From: CS4-C045 sp964347545 | Lineage (GTDB): Bacteria > Planctomycetota > Planctomycetia > Pirellulales > UBA7805 | Reading direction: 5' to 3' | Length of the DNA stretch: 21,820 bases | NCBI GenBank assembly: GCA_964347545.1 | Contig: CAYFZZ010000128.1 | Location: 1 to 21,820, forward strand | Shown: piece by piece, positions 1 to 8,253 of the stretch | Layout: each line of letters starts with the position of its first letter | Numbering within the stretch: the stretch's first letter is position 1 | Program-made: the position numbers and the translations under genes | Notes under the pieces: generated by a model | What the model was told of the DNA's origin: nothing | Databases searched by the model: none | Seen by the model: the letters and a program-made list of their open reading frames with translations, nothing else

Positions 1-969
<969 letters not shown>

Positions 970-1122
970 AAATTGCTTAGCCAAACTCGCGCCATAGCAC
1001 GAACCCGGCATGACTAGCCAATCAAAAAGTTTGCCGTAGATAGCTCGCCCGCCAGATCGAAATCCGACCAGCGCCTACCTACATGTACAGTCTCAGGTTA
1101 TTGCGAGGACATACTCCCAAAT

Positions 1123-1134
1123 TGCCAAAGAACA
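1123..1134 (-). promoter_or_regulatory. boxA-like antitermination site in the rRNA leader
   Basis: The minus-strand text TGTTCTTTGGCA matches the boxA consensus TGCTCTTTAACA at 9 of 12 positions. It lies in the transcribed leader between the predicted promoter (near 1241-1268) and the 16S 5' end, where boxA is expected for Nus-factor antitermination. A 13-nt palindrome, GTTCAG-C-CTGAAC (1161-1173), lies just upstream in the same leader. The assignment rests on motif and position only. Confidence 0.5.
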
Positions 1135-1240
1135 AAAACCTTCCGCGGCCGCTCAAACCCGTTCAGCCTGAACGTTCCACGGTCGATTCTTAAACTGCCA
1201 ACACGCAAGCGCTTAGGCTCCTGCGCATCAGAGACTCATC

Positions 1241-1268
1241 ATTCTACCGACCCAAGCGCAGTCGTCAA
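1241..1268 (-). promoter_or_regulatory. Probable sigma-70 type promoter of the 16S rRNA gene
   Basis: On the minus strand there is a -35 box TTGACG (1263-1268), a 16-nt spacer and a -10 box TAGAAT (1241-1246). Each box differs from consensus by one base. An A/T-richer stretch just upstream (about 1275-1305, GAATCAGTTGAAATTGAT) resembles an UP element in otherwise GC-rich DNA. Transcription would start near 1234, giving a leader of about 265 nt before the 16S 5' end. Position relative to the rRNA and consensus quality make this the best promoter in the window. Confidence 0.7.
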
Positions 1269-1360
1269 GGGCCGATTCGCATCAATTTCAACTGATTCGT
1301 TTTCGAGGCGTCCTGGGGCCCGCCCCCGGCCGCCCGCAGGCCCCCACCCCGCTCGGCCCC

Positions 1361-1400
1361 CACCCCACCAGCCCGCTCGGCCCCCCACCAGCCCGCTCGG
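1361..1400. repeat. Two tandem 20-bp C-rich units in the PPK2-rRNA gap
   Basis: Two adjacent 20-nt units ending in ACCAGCCCGCTCGG (1361-1380 and 1381-1400) differ at one base. A shorter related unit precedes them at about 1341-1360. They lie in a very C-rich stretch (about 1316-1500) between the rRNA promoter and the stop codon of the polyphosphate kinase gene. No gene or clear terminator was seen there. Confidence 0.6.
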
Positions 1401-1504
1401 CCAGGCCATCCCATCGACGCAGCAGCGTATCTACGCAGCGGGCGGGGGGTGGGTTCTGCGGCCGCCCGCACCCCGGTGAGGGGGCGGGGGTTGAGCTGGC
1501 CCTC

Positions 1505-2308
1505 TCAGGCGACCACCACCTCCTCCAGACCGGGTTCGGCCGGGGGGAATTGGGGATCCATGACGACCAGCGTCTGCAAGAGGAGGCGGCTGACCGTGAG
1601 ATTGCGATACCACTTGCGGTCCGAGGGGATGATGTGCCAGGGGGCAGGTTCCGTGTTGCACCGCGTCAGCGCCTCTTCATAAGCGGCCTGGTAGTCGTCC
1701 CACAACTTCCGCTCGTCCAAATCCCCCCGGCTGAACTTCCAACGCTTGTGGGGGTTGTCCAGTCGAGCCTGCAGGCGTTGCCGCTGTTCGTCGTGACTGA
1801 TGTGCAGAAAGCACTTGACGATGGTCATCCCCCCGTCGCTCAACAACCGTTCGAATTCATTAATCCGTGCATACCGCGTTTGCCATTCGGCGGCGGGGAC
1901 CAGGTTGTGGACACGGACAACCAGCACATCTTCGTAGTGCGAGCGGTTGAAAATGCCGATGTTGCCGCGGCGGGGAACGGCTTTGTGAATCCGCCACAAA
2001 AAGTCATGATCCAGCTCTTCGTGGCTGGGCTGCTTGAACGGCACCACCTGGCAGCTTTGCGGATTGATGCCGCGCATCACGGTGCGAATCGTGCCATCCT
2101 TGCCCGCCGTATCCATGCCCTGCAGGACCAACAACAACGCTCGGCGATTTTCGGCGTACAGCCGATAAGCCAGATCGGCCATCTGGCGGGCATTCTCCTG
2201 GATTTCCTCGCGGGCCGATCCCTTGTCCAGGTCGGGGTCGCGGAAGGCCGGATCGAAGTCGGCCAGGCGGACCCTTTGGCCGGGAGGAACGGTAAGCGGC
2301 TGGGACAT
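1505..2308 (-). CDS. ppk2: Polyphosphate:nucleotide phosphotransferase, PPK2 family
   Basis: The 267-residue cytosolic protein is a P-loop kinase that transfers phosphate between inorganic polyphosphate and nucleotides. It shows a Walker A segment GMDTAGKDG (64-72), a Walker B region IGIFNRSHYEDV (117-128) and a lid segment NPHKRWKFSRGDLDER (185-200), all hallmarks of PPK2. Length and the wording LQGMDTAGKDGTIR resemble the single-domain subgroup (class III type) known to phosphorylate AMP and ADP from polyphosphate; the exact direction and nucleotide preference are inferred. The ATG at 2306-2308 has no clear Shine-Dalgarno sequence, but the family N-terminus (residues 10-30, RVRLADFDP) fits this start. 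The gene stands alone, upstream of the rRNA promoter on the same strand and about 950 bp from the next gene. Confidence 0.95.
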   Translation of the reverse strand: MSQPLTVPPGQRVRLADFDPAFRDPDLDKGSAREEIQENARQMADLAYRLYAENRRALLLVLQGMDTAGKDGTIRTVMRGINPQSCQVVPFKQPSHEELDHDFLWRIHKAVPRRGNIGIFNRSHYEDVLVVRVHNLVPAAEWQTRYARINEFERLLSDGGMTIVKCFLHISHDEQRQRLQARLDNPHKRWKFSRGDLDERKLWDDYQAAYEEALTRCNTEPAPWHIIPSDRKWYRNLTVSRLLLQTLVVMDPQFPPAEPGLEEVVVA

Positions 2309-2550
2309 GGCGCTGGGGAAAACCGGGTTGCGGGGGGGGGCGTCACGCGGCCTGACGGACGCCCCAGGAACTTGAGCCCCATGATAGCCAGGCTGCCGTC
2401 GAACGCCAGGGTCTGCGGCCGCCCGACGGGTCGAGCCGCACGACGGGTGGCGCCGCAGCGAGGACGATCATCAAGGGGTTCCACTCCAAAATCTGGGGGT
2501 GGATTGCTGTTTGGCAAGGGTGGCCACAGCGATAGTCCGTCCGGCTGGGG

Positions 2551-2655
2551 AAGAAGTGCAGGCAGCGGGGAGGATGGGGATCAGCAGGTCGTTGAAGGGT
2601 GTTCGGTTAAGAGTGTTCGGTTAAGAGTGTTCGGTTAAGAGTGTTCGGTTAAGGG
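2551..2655. repeat. Long direct repeat, copy 1, with GTTCGGTTAAGA tandem units
   Basis: The block runs AAGAAGTGCAGGCAGCGGGG, AGGATGGGGATCAGCAGGTC, GTTGAAG, then four tandem 14-nt units of the form GTGTTCGGTTAAGA (the last degenerate). Almost the same block recurs at 3012-3104 in the same orientation, 461 bp away. It lies downstream of nothing transcribed toward it and has no convincing coding potential. Function unknown. Confidence 0.8.
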
Positions 2656-2707
2656 TGGGTAAGGGCAAGTCGAAAAAAAAGAGGCATCCTCGGCCTTTGC
2701 GGTCGAT

Positions 2708-2806
2708 GGATGATTGACGAACGTTGATCTTTGAAGTGCAAAGTCAGGCGGTGCGCTGCTTTTACTTCGCACTTCAACAATCATCAATCAACAATCGTCA
2801 ATCATC
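2708..2806. repeat. Imperfect inverted repeat rich in TGATTGA/TCAATCA
   Basis: The left arm GATGATTGACGAACGTTGAT..TTGAAGTGCAAAG (2708-2742) is partly complementary to a right arm CTTCGCACTTCAACAATCAT...CGTCAATCATC (about 2766-2806). TTGAAGTGC (2731-2739) and GCACTTCAA (2769-2777) match perfectly. The local GC content is far below the surroundings. This resembles dispersed intergenic hairpin repeats common in planctomycete and verrucomicrobial genomes; that comparison is from memory. Confidence 0.6.
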
Positions 2807-2871
2807 AATATCGTCTCCAGCATGCCAAGGGCAACTCACTTTTACGCCCCCTGTTGCCTTTCACTTTTCCC

Positions 2872-2996
2872 CCTTCGTGCTCTTCGCGCTCTTCGTGGTC
2901 CTTCTCAGCCTCCCCTGCAGGCAGCCGGGGACAACTGCCTTGGGGGGCCCCCGGCAAAGGGGAAATTCACCACGAAGGACACGAAGAGCACGAAGG
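2872..2996. repeat. Inverted repeat with CACGAAG-type arms
   Basis: A 27-nt arm CCTTCGTGCTCTTCGCGCTC... (2872-2898) is complementary, with a few mismatches, to CCACGAAGGACACGAAGAGC... (2970-2996) across a loop of about 70 nt. The arms are built from degenerate 8-9 nt CACGAAGAG units. Repeats of this wording are widespread between genes in planctomycetes and related phyla and produce spurious short reading frames. No gene is called here. Confidence 0.7.
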
Positions 2997-3011
2997 TCAA
3001 ATTCGACCGTC

Positions 3012-3104
3012 GAAGAAGTGTGAGCAGCGGGGAGGATGGGGATCAGCAGGTCGTTGAAGAGTGTTCGGTTAAGAGTGTTCGGTTAAGAGTGGGCGGTTAA
3101 GAGT
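3012..3104. repeat. Long direct repeat, copy 2, with GTTCGGTTAAGA tandem units
   Basis: This second copy of the block at 2551-2655 shares the 5' part (GAAGAAGTG, then GCAGCGGGGAGGATGGGGAT, CAGCAGGTCGTTGAAG) and two full GTGTTCGGTTAAGA units, then a variant unit GTGGGCGGTTAAGA and a decayed one. It differs from copy 1 by scattered substitutions and by unit number. Confidence 0.8.
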
Positions 3105-3144
3105 GGGGGTTAGAAGAGTTCATTTCATCGCAGTCTTAACCGCC
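3092..3144. repeat. 11-bp perfect inverted repeat joining GGTTAAG units
   Basis: GGCGGTTAAGA (3092-3102) pairs perfectly with TCTTAACCGCC (3134-3144), with a 31-nt loop. The left arm is the last variant unit of the direct repeat. Further CTTAA-type words follow at about 3149 and 3175. No U-tract follows, so it is not a typical terminator. A small palindrome GTGAAA-AAA-TTTCAC (3211-3225) lies just before the next gene. Confidence 0.5.
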
Positions 3145-3263
3145 ACCCTTAATCGGATACGATTCACCGACCTGCTTAACCGTTCTTGACGGGCCAAAGC
3201 ATCTCGCTGAGTGAAAAAATTTCACCCATGACTGGTAGCCATCCTGCTCCATTCCCCACTTCC

Positions 3264-3809
3264 ATGGAATATTCCCTTTTCTATGTCAGTCGCTGCTTAC
3301 CCACAGATTCCTCTGAAGACCCCATCAAGGTTGTCATCGGCAGAGCTCTGGACCAGAATACCGGGAGGGGAGAGCAAGGTTCCTGCTGGCGACCGCACGA
3401 GACTATGCGTCCACCACCTGCTTATGGCGTCTATCCCTGGTGGCCTGAAAACGGCTGCCAGTGGATCCACCCCGAAGACATCGACGTTGTCGCGGGACTG
3501 ATCCCCGGTCCCCGGGTCTTTCGCCGCGAGCGGCGACTGGCTCGGTACGTGGTGATGTCGTACGGTCAGACGCGATTCCGCATCCGGCCCACGCTGTGGC
3601 TGCAGGTGCCCTCCGAGGGTTTTGACCTGGGCGACCAGGTCGAAATTCGTTCGCGCCTGGGGAAAAACCTGCCTGGCCTGGCGGTGATTTGCGAGATGAC
3701 CTGGCAGGCGGCCGCCGGGGCGATCGTGTACCAGGTCCGCCAGCACGGGATGCGGATCCCTCGCCGCTTTACCGCCGCCGACCTGCGGCCGGTGAAGTTT
3801 CTGTGCTGA
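3264..3809 (+). CDS. Hypothetical protein, no recognised domain
   Basis: About 180 residues from this start. The function is not recognised. The part from about 3402 onward looks most protein-like (MRPPPAYGVYPWWPENGC, then WIHPEDIDVV and IPGPRVFRRE), is rich in Trp, Pro and Arg, and ends in basic beta-type sequence with a C-terminal Cys. There are no membrane segments or signal peptide, so it is probably cytosolic. The start is uncertain: in-frame ATGs occur at 3228, 3264 and 3402, none with a Shine-Dalgarno sequence, and codon use before 3402 is less GC-biased at third positions than after it. The middle choice is given here, and the true protein may begin at 3402 (135 residues). It is convergent with the TerC gene and has no operon partner. 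Confidence 0.65.
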   Translation: MEYSLFYVSRCLPTDSSEDPIKVVIGRALDQNTGRGEQGSCWRPHETMRPPPAYGVYPWWPENGCQWIHPEDIDVVAGLIPGPRVFRRERRLARYVVMSYGQTRFRIRPTLWLQVPSEGFDLGDQVEIRSRLGKNLPGLAVICEMTWQAAAGAIVYQVRQHGMRIPRRFTAADLRPVKFLC

Positions 3810-3811
3810 GC

Positions 3812-3859
3812 CGCAGTGGCCCCAGCTCGCAGTGGCCCCAGCTCGCGGTGGCCCCAACC
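3812..3859. repeat. Three tandem 16-bp units between convergent genes
   Basis: CGCAGTGGCCCCAGCT is repeated at 3812-3827 and 3828-3843 without mismatch and at 3844-3859 with changes (CGCGGTGGCCCCAACC). It fills most of the 78-bp gap between two convergent stop codons. It has no U-tract, so terminator function is not evident. Confidence 0.85.
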
Positions 3860-3887
3860 CGTCGCCCCCTCCCGATGGCCCGCCGCG

Positions 3888-4673
3888 CTACCTGGCCGTC
3901 GGCATGATCGCCGGCGGATGCGGGCGGATCTTCAGGTTCAGCAGTTCCACCACCAGGGAAAACGCCATCGCAAAATAGATATAGCCCTTGTTGACGTGCG
4001 TCCCTACGCCTTCGGCGATCAGCATCACGCCGATCAGGATCAGGAAGCTGAGCGCCAGCATTTTCACGGTCGGGTGGCGGGTCACGAAATCGCTGATCCG
4101 GCCGGCAAAGATCATCATCACCACAATTGCCACGATCACGGCGGTGACCATCACCCAGATGTCTTTGGCCATCCCCACGGCCGTGATCACCGAGTCCAGG
4201 GAAAAGATGATGTCCAGGAGGGCGATCTGGAAGAGGACGCTGCCCAAACTGGCTCCGGCCTGGGCTTGCCGCTGGGCGGCACTCCCCTCCAGCTTGACGT
4301 GGATTTCGTGGACACTTTTGGCGATCAGGAACAGGCCGCCGCCCAACAGGATCAGGTCCCGCACGGAAACCTCGACGACCTCCTGCGGGATCACGCCAAA
4401 GACCCGCGCGGCTGCTTCGTAGAGCGGCCCGAGCTGGGCCAGCGAGAAAATGGGGTCGGTCAGCCGCAGGATCCAGGACAGCGAAAACAGGAGGAGGACC
4501 CGCATCAGCATGGCGAGGGCCAGCCCCCAGAAGCGGGCGGAGGGCTGTTGCCGTTCGGGCAACTTGCCGGTCAGAATGGCGATGAACACGATGTTGTCGA
4601 TGCCCAGCACGATTTCCATGGCGGTCAGGGCCACCAGGGCCACCAGGGCTTCGGTCGTGAATATGTCGAACAT
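3888..4673 (-). CDS. TerC family integral membrane protein
   Basis: The 261-residue inner-membrane protein has about seven hydrophobic segments. Family signatures are EIVLGIDNIVF (20-30), with acidic residues E20 and D26 inside the first membrane helix, and LLDIIFSLDSVITAVGM (152-168), with D154 and D160 in a later helix; E221 sits in another helix. This pattern defines the TerC superfamily, whose characterised members export Mn2+ or other metal ions or help metalate exported enzymes; the substrate here is not known. The ATG at 4671-4673 begins just before the first helix, as is usual for the short TerC branch. Its Shine-Dalgarno is weak. The gene is single, divergent from the SDR gene across a 548-bp repeat-containing gap. 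Confidence 0.92.
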   Translation of the reverse strand: MFDIFTTEALVALVALTAMEIVLGIDNIVFIAILTGKLPERQQPSARFWGLALAMLMRVLLLFSLSWILRLTDPIFSLAQLGPLYEAAARVFGVIPQEVVEVSVRDLILLGGGLFLIAKSVHEIHVKLEGSAAQRQAQAGASLGSVLFQIALLDIIFSLDSVITAVGMAKDIWVMVTAVIVAIVVMMIFAGRISDFVTRHPTVKMLALSFLILIGVMLIAEGVGTHVNKGYIYFAMAFSLVVELLNLKIRPHPPAIMPTAR

Positions 4674-4921
4674 GGTCGTCTCGCGGGTTCTGTTCTTCGG
4701 CCGTCCGTTGGCTGGCTGGCCCCCAGAATAACCGAAACGGCGGGTCTGCTGAACGGCGATCCAAGCCCCACCCCGCCCGCCCAGTGGGCCGCGACCCCCG
4801 GCGGCGGCCAGGAGGAGGATGACGAAAAGGGGAAACCGAAAGAGGGTTCAGCCAAAAATTTCGTAGCAATCCGCCCTGCCACGCAATAGCCGTGCCGGCG
4901 TTTACCGATCGCCACGGCAGG

Positions 4922-5071
4922 AACCGCAGAATATCGAATGTCGAATGTCGAATGCAGAAGTCGTTGCGGCTGGTCACGGTGACGGGTGGGCGAACCGAGG
5001 TTCCTCCCCCGATCGAGTTGGCGAAACACTCCTTTGACATTCTGCGGTTGGTCATCGGACATTCTGCGGTT
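4922..5071. repeat. Inverted and tandem repeat with CGAATGT units
   Basis: AACCGCAGAAT (4922-4932) is followed by tandem CGAATGT units (about 4935-4952). Its perfect complement ATTCTGCGGTT occurs twice downstream (5039-5049 and 5061-5071), each preceded by GAC. The arrangement can fold into a hairpin with a loop of more than 100 nt. The rest of the 4674-5221 gap shows no supportable gene, although one frame stays open upstream of the SDR start. Confidence 0.65.
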
Positions 5072-5221
5072 CTCTCTGGCCGCGACGGTCCGCCGCCACT
5101 GGTGACAGGGGATGGCCCTTGCAGAGCGACGGACGACCCACGAAATTCCCGAAAGAACCCCAATTTTCCACAGCGGTCTCTCTCGCTGGACAGTAATCGG
5201 GTACACTCTTCCGTAAATTTC

Positions 5222-6001
5222 ATGGACAGCGCACCAGAAACCGTTTTGATCACCGGCGCTTCGGCTGGGATTGGCCAGTCGCTGGCCGCATGCTTTGCGG
5301 GCGACCAATCCCATCTGATCCTGGTCGCGCGGCGTGAGGAAAAGCTGCGCCAGCTGGCGCGGCAGCTGGAGGAGCGGTACGGTGTGGAGGTCACGGTGGT
5401 CGTAAAGGATCTGACCGTGGCCGGCGCGGCGGAGGAAATTCGCCAGGTGCTGGACCAGCGGCAGATGGCCGTGGACGTGGTGGTCAACAACGCCGGGTTT
5501 GGCGAGGTCGGGACGGTGGCGGAAATTTCGCTGGAGCGGCAGCTGGAGATGGTCCAGGTCAACGTGACCGCGGTGACGCATCTGACGCGGCTTTTTTTAC
5601 CCGGCATGATCCGGCGGGGGCGGGGGGGCATCCTGAACGTGGGCTCGACCGCCGCCTTTCAACCCGGCCCGGGCATGGCGGTCTACTACGCCTCCAAGGC
5701 GTATGTGCTGGCCTTTACCGAAGCCCTGGCGGAGGAATTGCGGGGGACGGGGGTCACGGCCACCTGCCTGGCCCCGGGTCCGACCTACACCGAGTTCGGG
5801 GCGGTTTCGGGTATCGAGTCCGCGCGGCTCTTCCGGCTGGGGGCCATGGACGCCGCAGCGGTGGCCCGGGCCGGCGTGCGCGGATTTCGTCGTCGTCGGA
5901 CGATCGTCATCCCCGGCCCGCTGAACCAGCTGGGCGCGCTGTCGGTCCGTTTCGTCCCCCGCGTGGTGGTCCGCAAGATCGTCAGGTGGCTCAACACCTG
6001 A
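5222..6001 (+). CDS. Short-chain dehydrogenase/reductase (SDR) family oxidoreductase
   Basis: The 259-residue protein has the classical SDR layout: a Rossmann nucleotide-binding motif TGASAGIG (11-18), NNAG (89-92), N114, catalytic S142, and Y155-x3-K159 (YYASK). VARREE (35-40) after the second strand has Arg residues placed to bind the NADP(H) 2'-phosphate, so NADPH preference is likely. The closest style is the DltE/YdfG-like branch of general NAD(P)-dependent dehydrogenases; the substrate cannot be read from sequence. The same frame stays open upstream to 4892, but the family fold starts at residues 5-8, so the ATG at 5222-5224 is chosen. No strong Shine-Dalgarno is present. It is a lone gene, convergent at 36 bp with the coiled-coil protein gene. 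Confidence 0.93.
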   Translation: MDSAPETVLITGASAGIGQSLAACFAGDQSHLILVARREEKLRQLARQLEERYGVEVTVVVKDLTVAGAAEEIRQVLDQRQMAVDVVVNNAGFGEVGTVAEISLERQLEMVQVNVTAVTHLTRLFLPGMIRRGRGGILNVGSTAAFQPGPGMAVYYASKAYVLAFTEALAEELRGTGVTATCLAPGPTYTEFGAVSGIESARLFRLGAMDAAAVARAGVRGFRRRRTIVIPGPLNQLGALSVRFVPRVVVRKIVRWLNT

Positions 6002-6036
6002 GCCGTCGCCTGCCGCCCACCAGAGGGCTCCCCCCC

Positions 6037-7077
6037 TTACCGCTCGTCGGACCGCACGCTGGTCAGCTCAGCCTTGCTCGCCACCGGCCCCGCTCCCGAG
6101 TTGCCCCCAGCCTGGGCCTCGCGGCTGGCCGCGATCTGCTCCTGCCGTTGATCGACGACGGTTTGGGCCATGTGGCGGATCTCTGCGGCGGTCAACCGTC
6201 GCAAATTCACCAGGTCCGTCAGCGGCTTGAGGTGTTCCACGATCTGGCCCACGCCGGAGCGGAGCATGACCATTTCGGCCAGCAGCTGGCGAATTTCCCG
6301 GAACGATTCCGAGGCCTCGGCAAACTGGTGCTGCAGATCGAGGGCGCGTTCGAAGGTTTCGATCGAGCTGGCCAGATCGTCGGTCGTCGCCAGGACCTTG
6401 TTTTTTAGCGCGATGAGGGCCTCCGCTCGCTGGTCGGCCAGCCCGATCTGGTCACCCTGCTGGTCCAGCTCGGTACGGATCTCGACCAGTTGCGCCAGCG
6501 CCGACTGGGCAGTGGCGACTTGTTGACCTTCGTCCACCAGCTGCTTGTTCAGCGCCAGCAGGTCGTAGGAAATCGCGCGGGCCTGGGAGGTGCCATCCAC
6601 ACCGCTGACCAGGTGCTGCTGCAATTCGTGCAGGGCGACCAGGGCTTGACGGGCCTCCTGGATGAGCACCGTATTTTTTTGAACTTCGTCCCGCAGCCGA
6701 GCCAGGGAGGCGAGTGCCTCCTGGGCCTGGTCCAGCACGGTGGCTTCGTCGCGCAGTTGGGTATGCAGGGTCTGGATGGCCGTCAGGGCCGCGGCCGCAT
6801 CGGTGGCGCGGGAGGCTTGTTGGGCCAGTTGCCCCAGCAGCTGGTTGGTCGCGGCCGCGGTTTCCCCGTGTCCGGCCAGCTGGTCGACACTCTTCTGCAA
6901 GGCCCCCACCTGCCGATGCAGGCGGGCCATTTCGTTCCGGGCCGGGCGAATGAAGAGGAGGTGAGCAAACAGCAACGTGACCACCATCACCACGCAGGGG
7001 GTCACCCAAGCCGGGATGCCCTCGCCCACCGTTTGTTGATCCACCGCAAAATGTTCTTCGAACCTGTCGCTATCCAC
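6037..7077 (-). CDS. Membrane-anchored coiled-coil protein, function unknown
   Basis: The 346-residue protein has one hydrophobic segment at about 24-43 (AWVTPCVVMVVTLLFAHLLF) and then a long, almost uninterrupted heptad-rich stretch (about 48-315) full of Ala, Leu, Gln and Glu with no catalytic motif. The tail is low-complexity and polar. The likely topology is a short N-terminus in the cytoplasm and a long coiled-coil rod beyond the membrane, although the reverse cannot be excluded. The start is a GTG at 7075-7077, supported by AGGAG (minus strand, 7087-7091) with 9-nt spacing. I do not recognise a named family. Coiled-coil composition makes similarity to chemoreceptor or SMC-like proteins by chance likely, so no function is proposed. 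Single gene. Confidence 0.8.
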   Translation of the reverse strand: MDSDRFEEHFAVDQQTVGEGIPAWVTPCVVMVVTLLFAHLLFIRPARNEMARLHRQVGALQKSVDQLAGHGETAAATNQLLGQLAQQASRATDAAAALTAIQTLHTQLRDEATVLDQAQEALASLARLRDEVQKNTVLIQEARQALVALHELQQHLVSGVDGTSQARAISYDLLALNKQLVDEGQQVATAQSALAQLVEIRTELDQQGDQIGLADQRAEALIALKNKVLATTDDLASSIETFERALDLQHQFAEASESFREIRQLLAEMVMLRSGVGQIVEHLKPLTDLVNLRRLTAAEIRHMAQTVVDQRQEQIAASREAQAGGNSGAGPVASKAELTSVRSDER

Positions 7078-7086
7078 TGGAACGCT

Positions 7087-7091
7087 CTCCT
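7087..7091 (-). promoter_or_regulatory. Shine-Dalgarno that fixes a GTG start
   Basis: AGGAG on the minus strand, 9 nt before the GTG at 7077, decides the start of the coiled-coil protein gene. The remaining upstream DNA (7092-7425) holds no supportable gene, RNA or repeat. Confidence 0.7.
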
Positions 7092-7425
7092 GGGACTACG
7101 GTAAACCGACGGCGCACTTTCCCGAACCGTACTGGTCTTTGGGATCGGAAAACTTGCCGCACCCATTCCACGTTTTGCCCGCGGCTGCGGTTTGTAGCGT
7201 CCAGAGGCATTGGAGGGGCTGGCGCGATGTTCTCGCTCGGGGGCCAAGACCAGCGGACAGGCGAGCTCGACACGTCGGCACCGGCGGCGGTGCCGGGACA
7301 GATTGGCGTGGCCGGAATCCAACTGCCAAGCGTTTTTTGCCGGAACTGCGCGTTGCTTGTTCCGGCCTACCCCGCTCACCGTTTCTTCGCAACGGTCGAA
7401 CGGCCGTCCCGCGGCCCGAGAGGCC

Positions 7426-7863
7426 TCAGATGTCCTGTCGCAGGGGATGCCCCATAAAGCAGGCATGGATGGCCCGCACCACGTGCCGACAACGCTGCTG
7501 GAACACCGCCGAGCTGACGGGATCCTGCGGACGGATGTCGACCACCACGTGCGTCATCGAGATGGGACAGGGGGTGTCGCGGTGAAGCGTCAGCGAGACT
7601 TCGACCTGGACCGCGGCCAGCGGCTTGTTACGCAGAAACAACAGCGAGTCGCCCACCTGGAAGAGAACGCGGTCGTCCGAAAATTTTTGCAGCTTGGCGT
7701 GCGTTTCCTGGATCAGGTTGAGCACCTTGCGTTCCCACACGCCCGGCAAGACGCACGCCATGAACTCGTGGCGGGCGTCGCCCCGCGGGGTCAGCGTGAT
7801 CGGTGCGGGCAGCTGAGCGACTTCGAAGGCGTGGGTTTCGGCGGGCGGGGCAGGGGTCGGCAT
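7426..7863 (-). CDS. Hypothetical protein, 145 residues
   Basis: The function is not recognised. The protein appears soluble and alpha/beta: a basic segment HEFMACVLPGVWERKVLNLI (residues 32-51), an amphipathic helix, a strand-rich centre VLFQVGDSLLFLRNKPLAAV (67-86) and VQVEVSLTLH, then ISMTHVVVDIRP (101-112) and a C-terminal helix with three Cys (C99, C125, C135). There is no signal peptide or membrane helix. The frame is open to 8091, but the ATG at 7861-7863 has AGAGGA (minus strand, 7871-7876) 7 nt before it, and the extension looks non-coding, so the shorter form is given. It is divergent from the PH-like membrane protein gene across 390 bp. Confidence 0.75.
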   Translation of the reverse strand: MPTPAPPAETHAFEVAQLPAPITLTPRGDARHEFMACVLPGVWERKVLNLIQETHAKLQKFSDDRVLFQVGDSLLFLRNKPLAAVQVEVSLTLHRDTPCPISMTHVVVDIRPQDPVSSAVFQQRCRHVVRAIHACFMGHPLRQDI

Positions 7864-7870
7864 CGTGGTG

Positions 7871-7876
7871 TCCTCT
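7871..7876 (-). promoter_or_regulatory. Shine-Dalgarno that decides the start at 7863
   Basis: AGAGGA lies 7 nt upstream of the ATG at 7863 and favours it over the longer in-frame extension to 8091. The rest of the divergent gap to 8253 is GC-rich and holds no clear promoter, RNA or repeat. Confidence 0.65.
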
Positions 7877-8253
7877 CGGCGATCCGGGCTGCCGCAGGGG
7901 CAGCGGGTGGTCTGAGTCCTCGAGAGCGTCGCAAGGGGGATGCCGAGCGCGGGGGTGGGGGTTCGGTGGGAAGGGGGGCGCAAGACGTAAGCGTAGCGCA
8001 GGCAAACAGTTGGCCAGGGCCTTTTTTTGGCCGGCAGGACCGCAGCGGCGTGGCGGGTGATGAGCGAAAGCAACGCGGGGGGCCGTGGCACGGTGCCGGT
8101 TCACGACGTGCTGGCGCGCGGCCCGAGGCCCGGGACCTGCCCCCTTCGGTTATCGCCGGAGGGCTGGCAGCGGCCGCGAACCTATGGTAGCTTCAGCCCT
8201 TTGTTGCCAGCCCCCCGGCGGGCTGGAAAACCGGTGGCTGCGGACACGGGAAG

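Noticed and set aside
1550..2638. Long open frame opposite the polyphosphate kinase gene
   Set aside because: It is antisense to a clear PPK2 gene in high-GC DNA and shows no family motifs; it is a shadow of the real gene's codon bias.
2724..3100. Small proteins in three frames with HEGHEEHEG- or TKDTKSTK-like text
   Set aside because: They are translations of the CACGAAG-type inverted repeat, with overlapping frames and no start signals.
4892..5221. N-terminal extension of the SDR protein
   Set aside because: The frame is open, but the translated text is repeat-derived (ISNVECRM-like) and the SDR fold starts at the ATG at 5222.
3769..5631. Long open frame of about 620 codons on the minus strand across the TerC and SDR region
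   Set aside because: It overlaps TerC in another frame and SDR in antisense, crosses the intergenic repeats and is low-complexity Arg/Pro-rich, so it is not a gene.
7864..8091. N-terminal extension of the 145-residue hypothetical
   Set aside because: The ATG at 7863 has a good Shine-Dalgarno, and the extension is Pro/Arg-rich without protein-like pattern.
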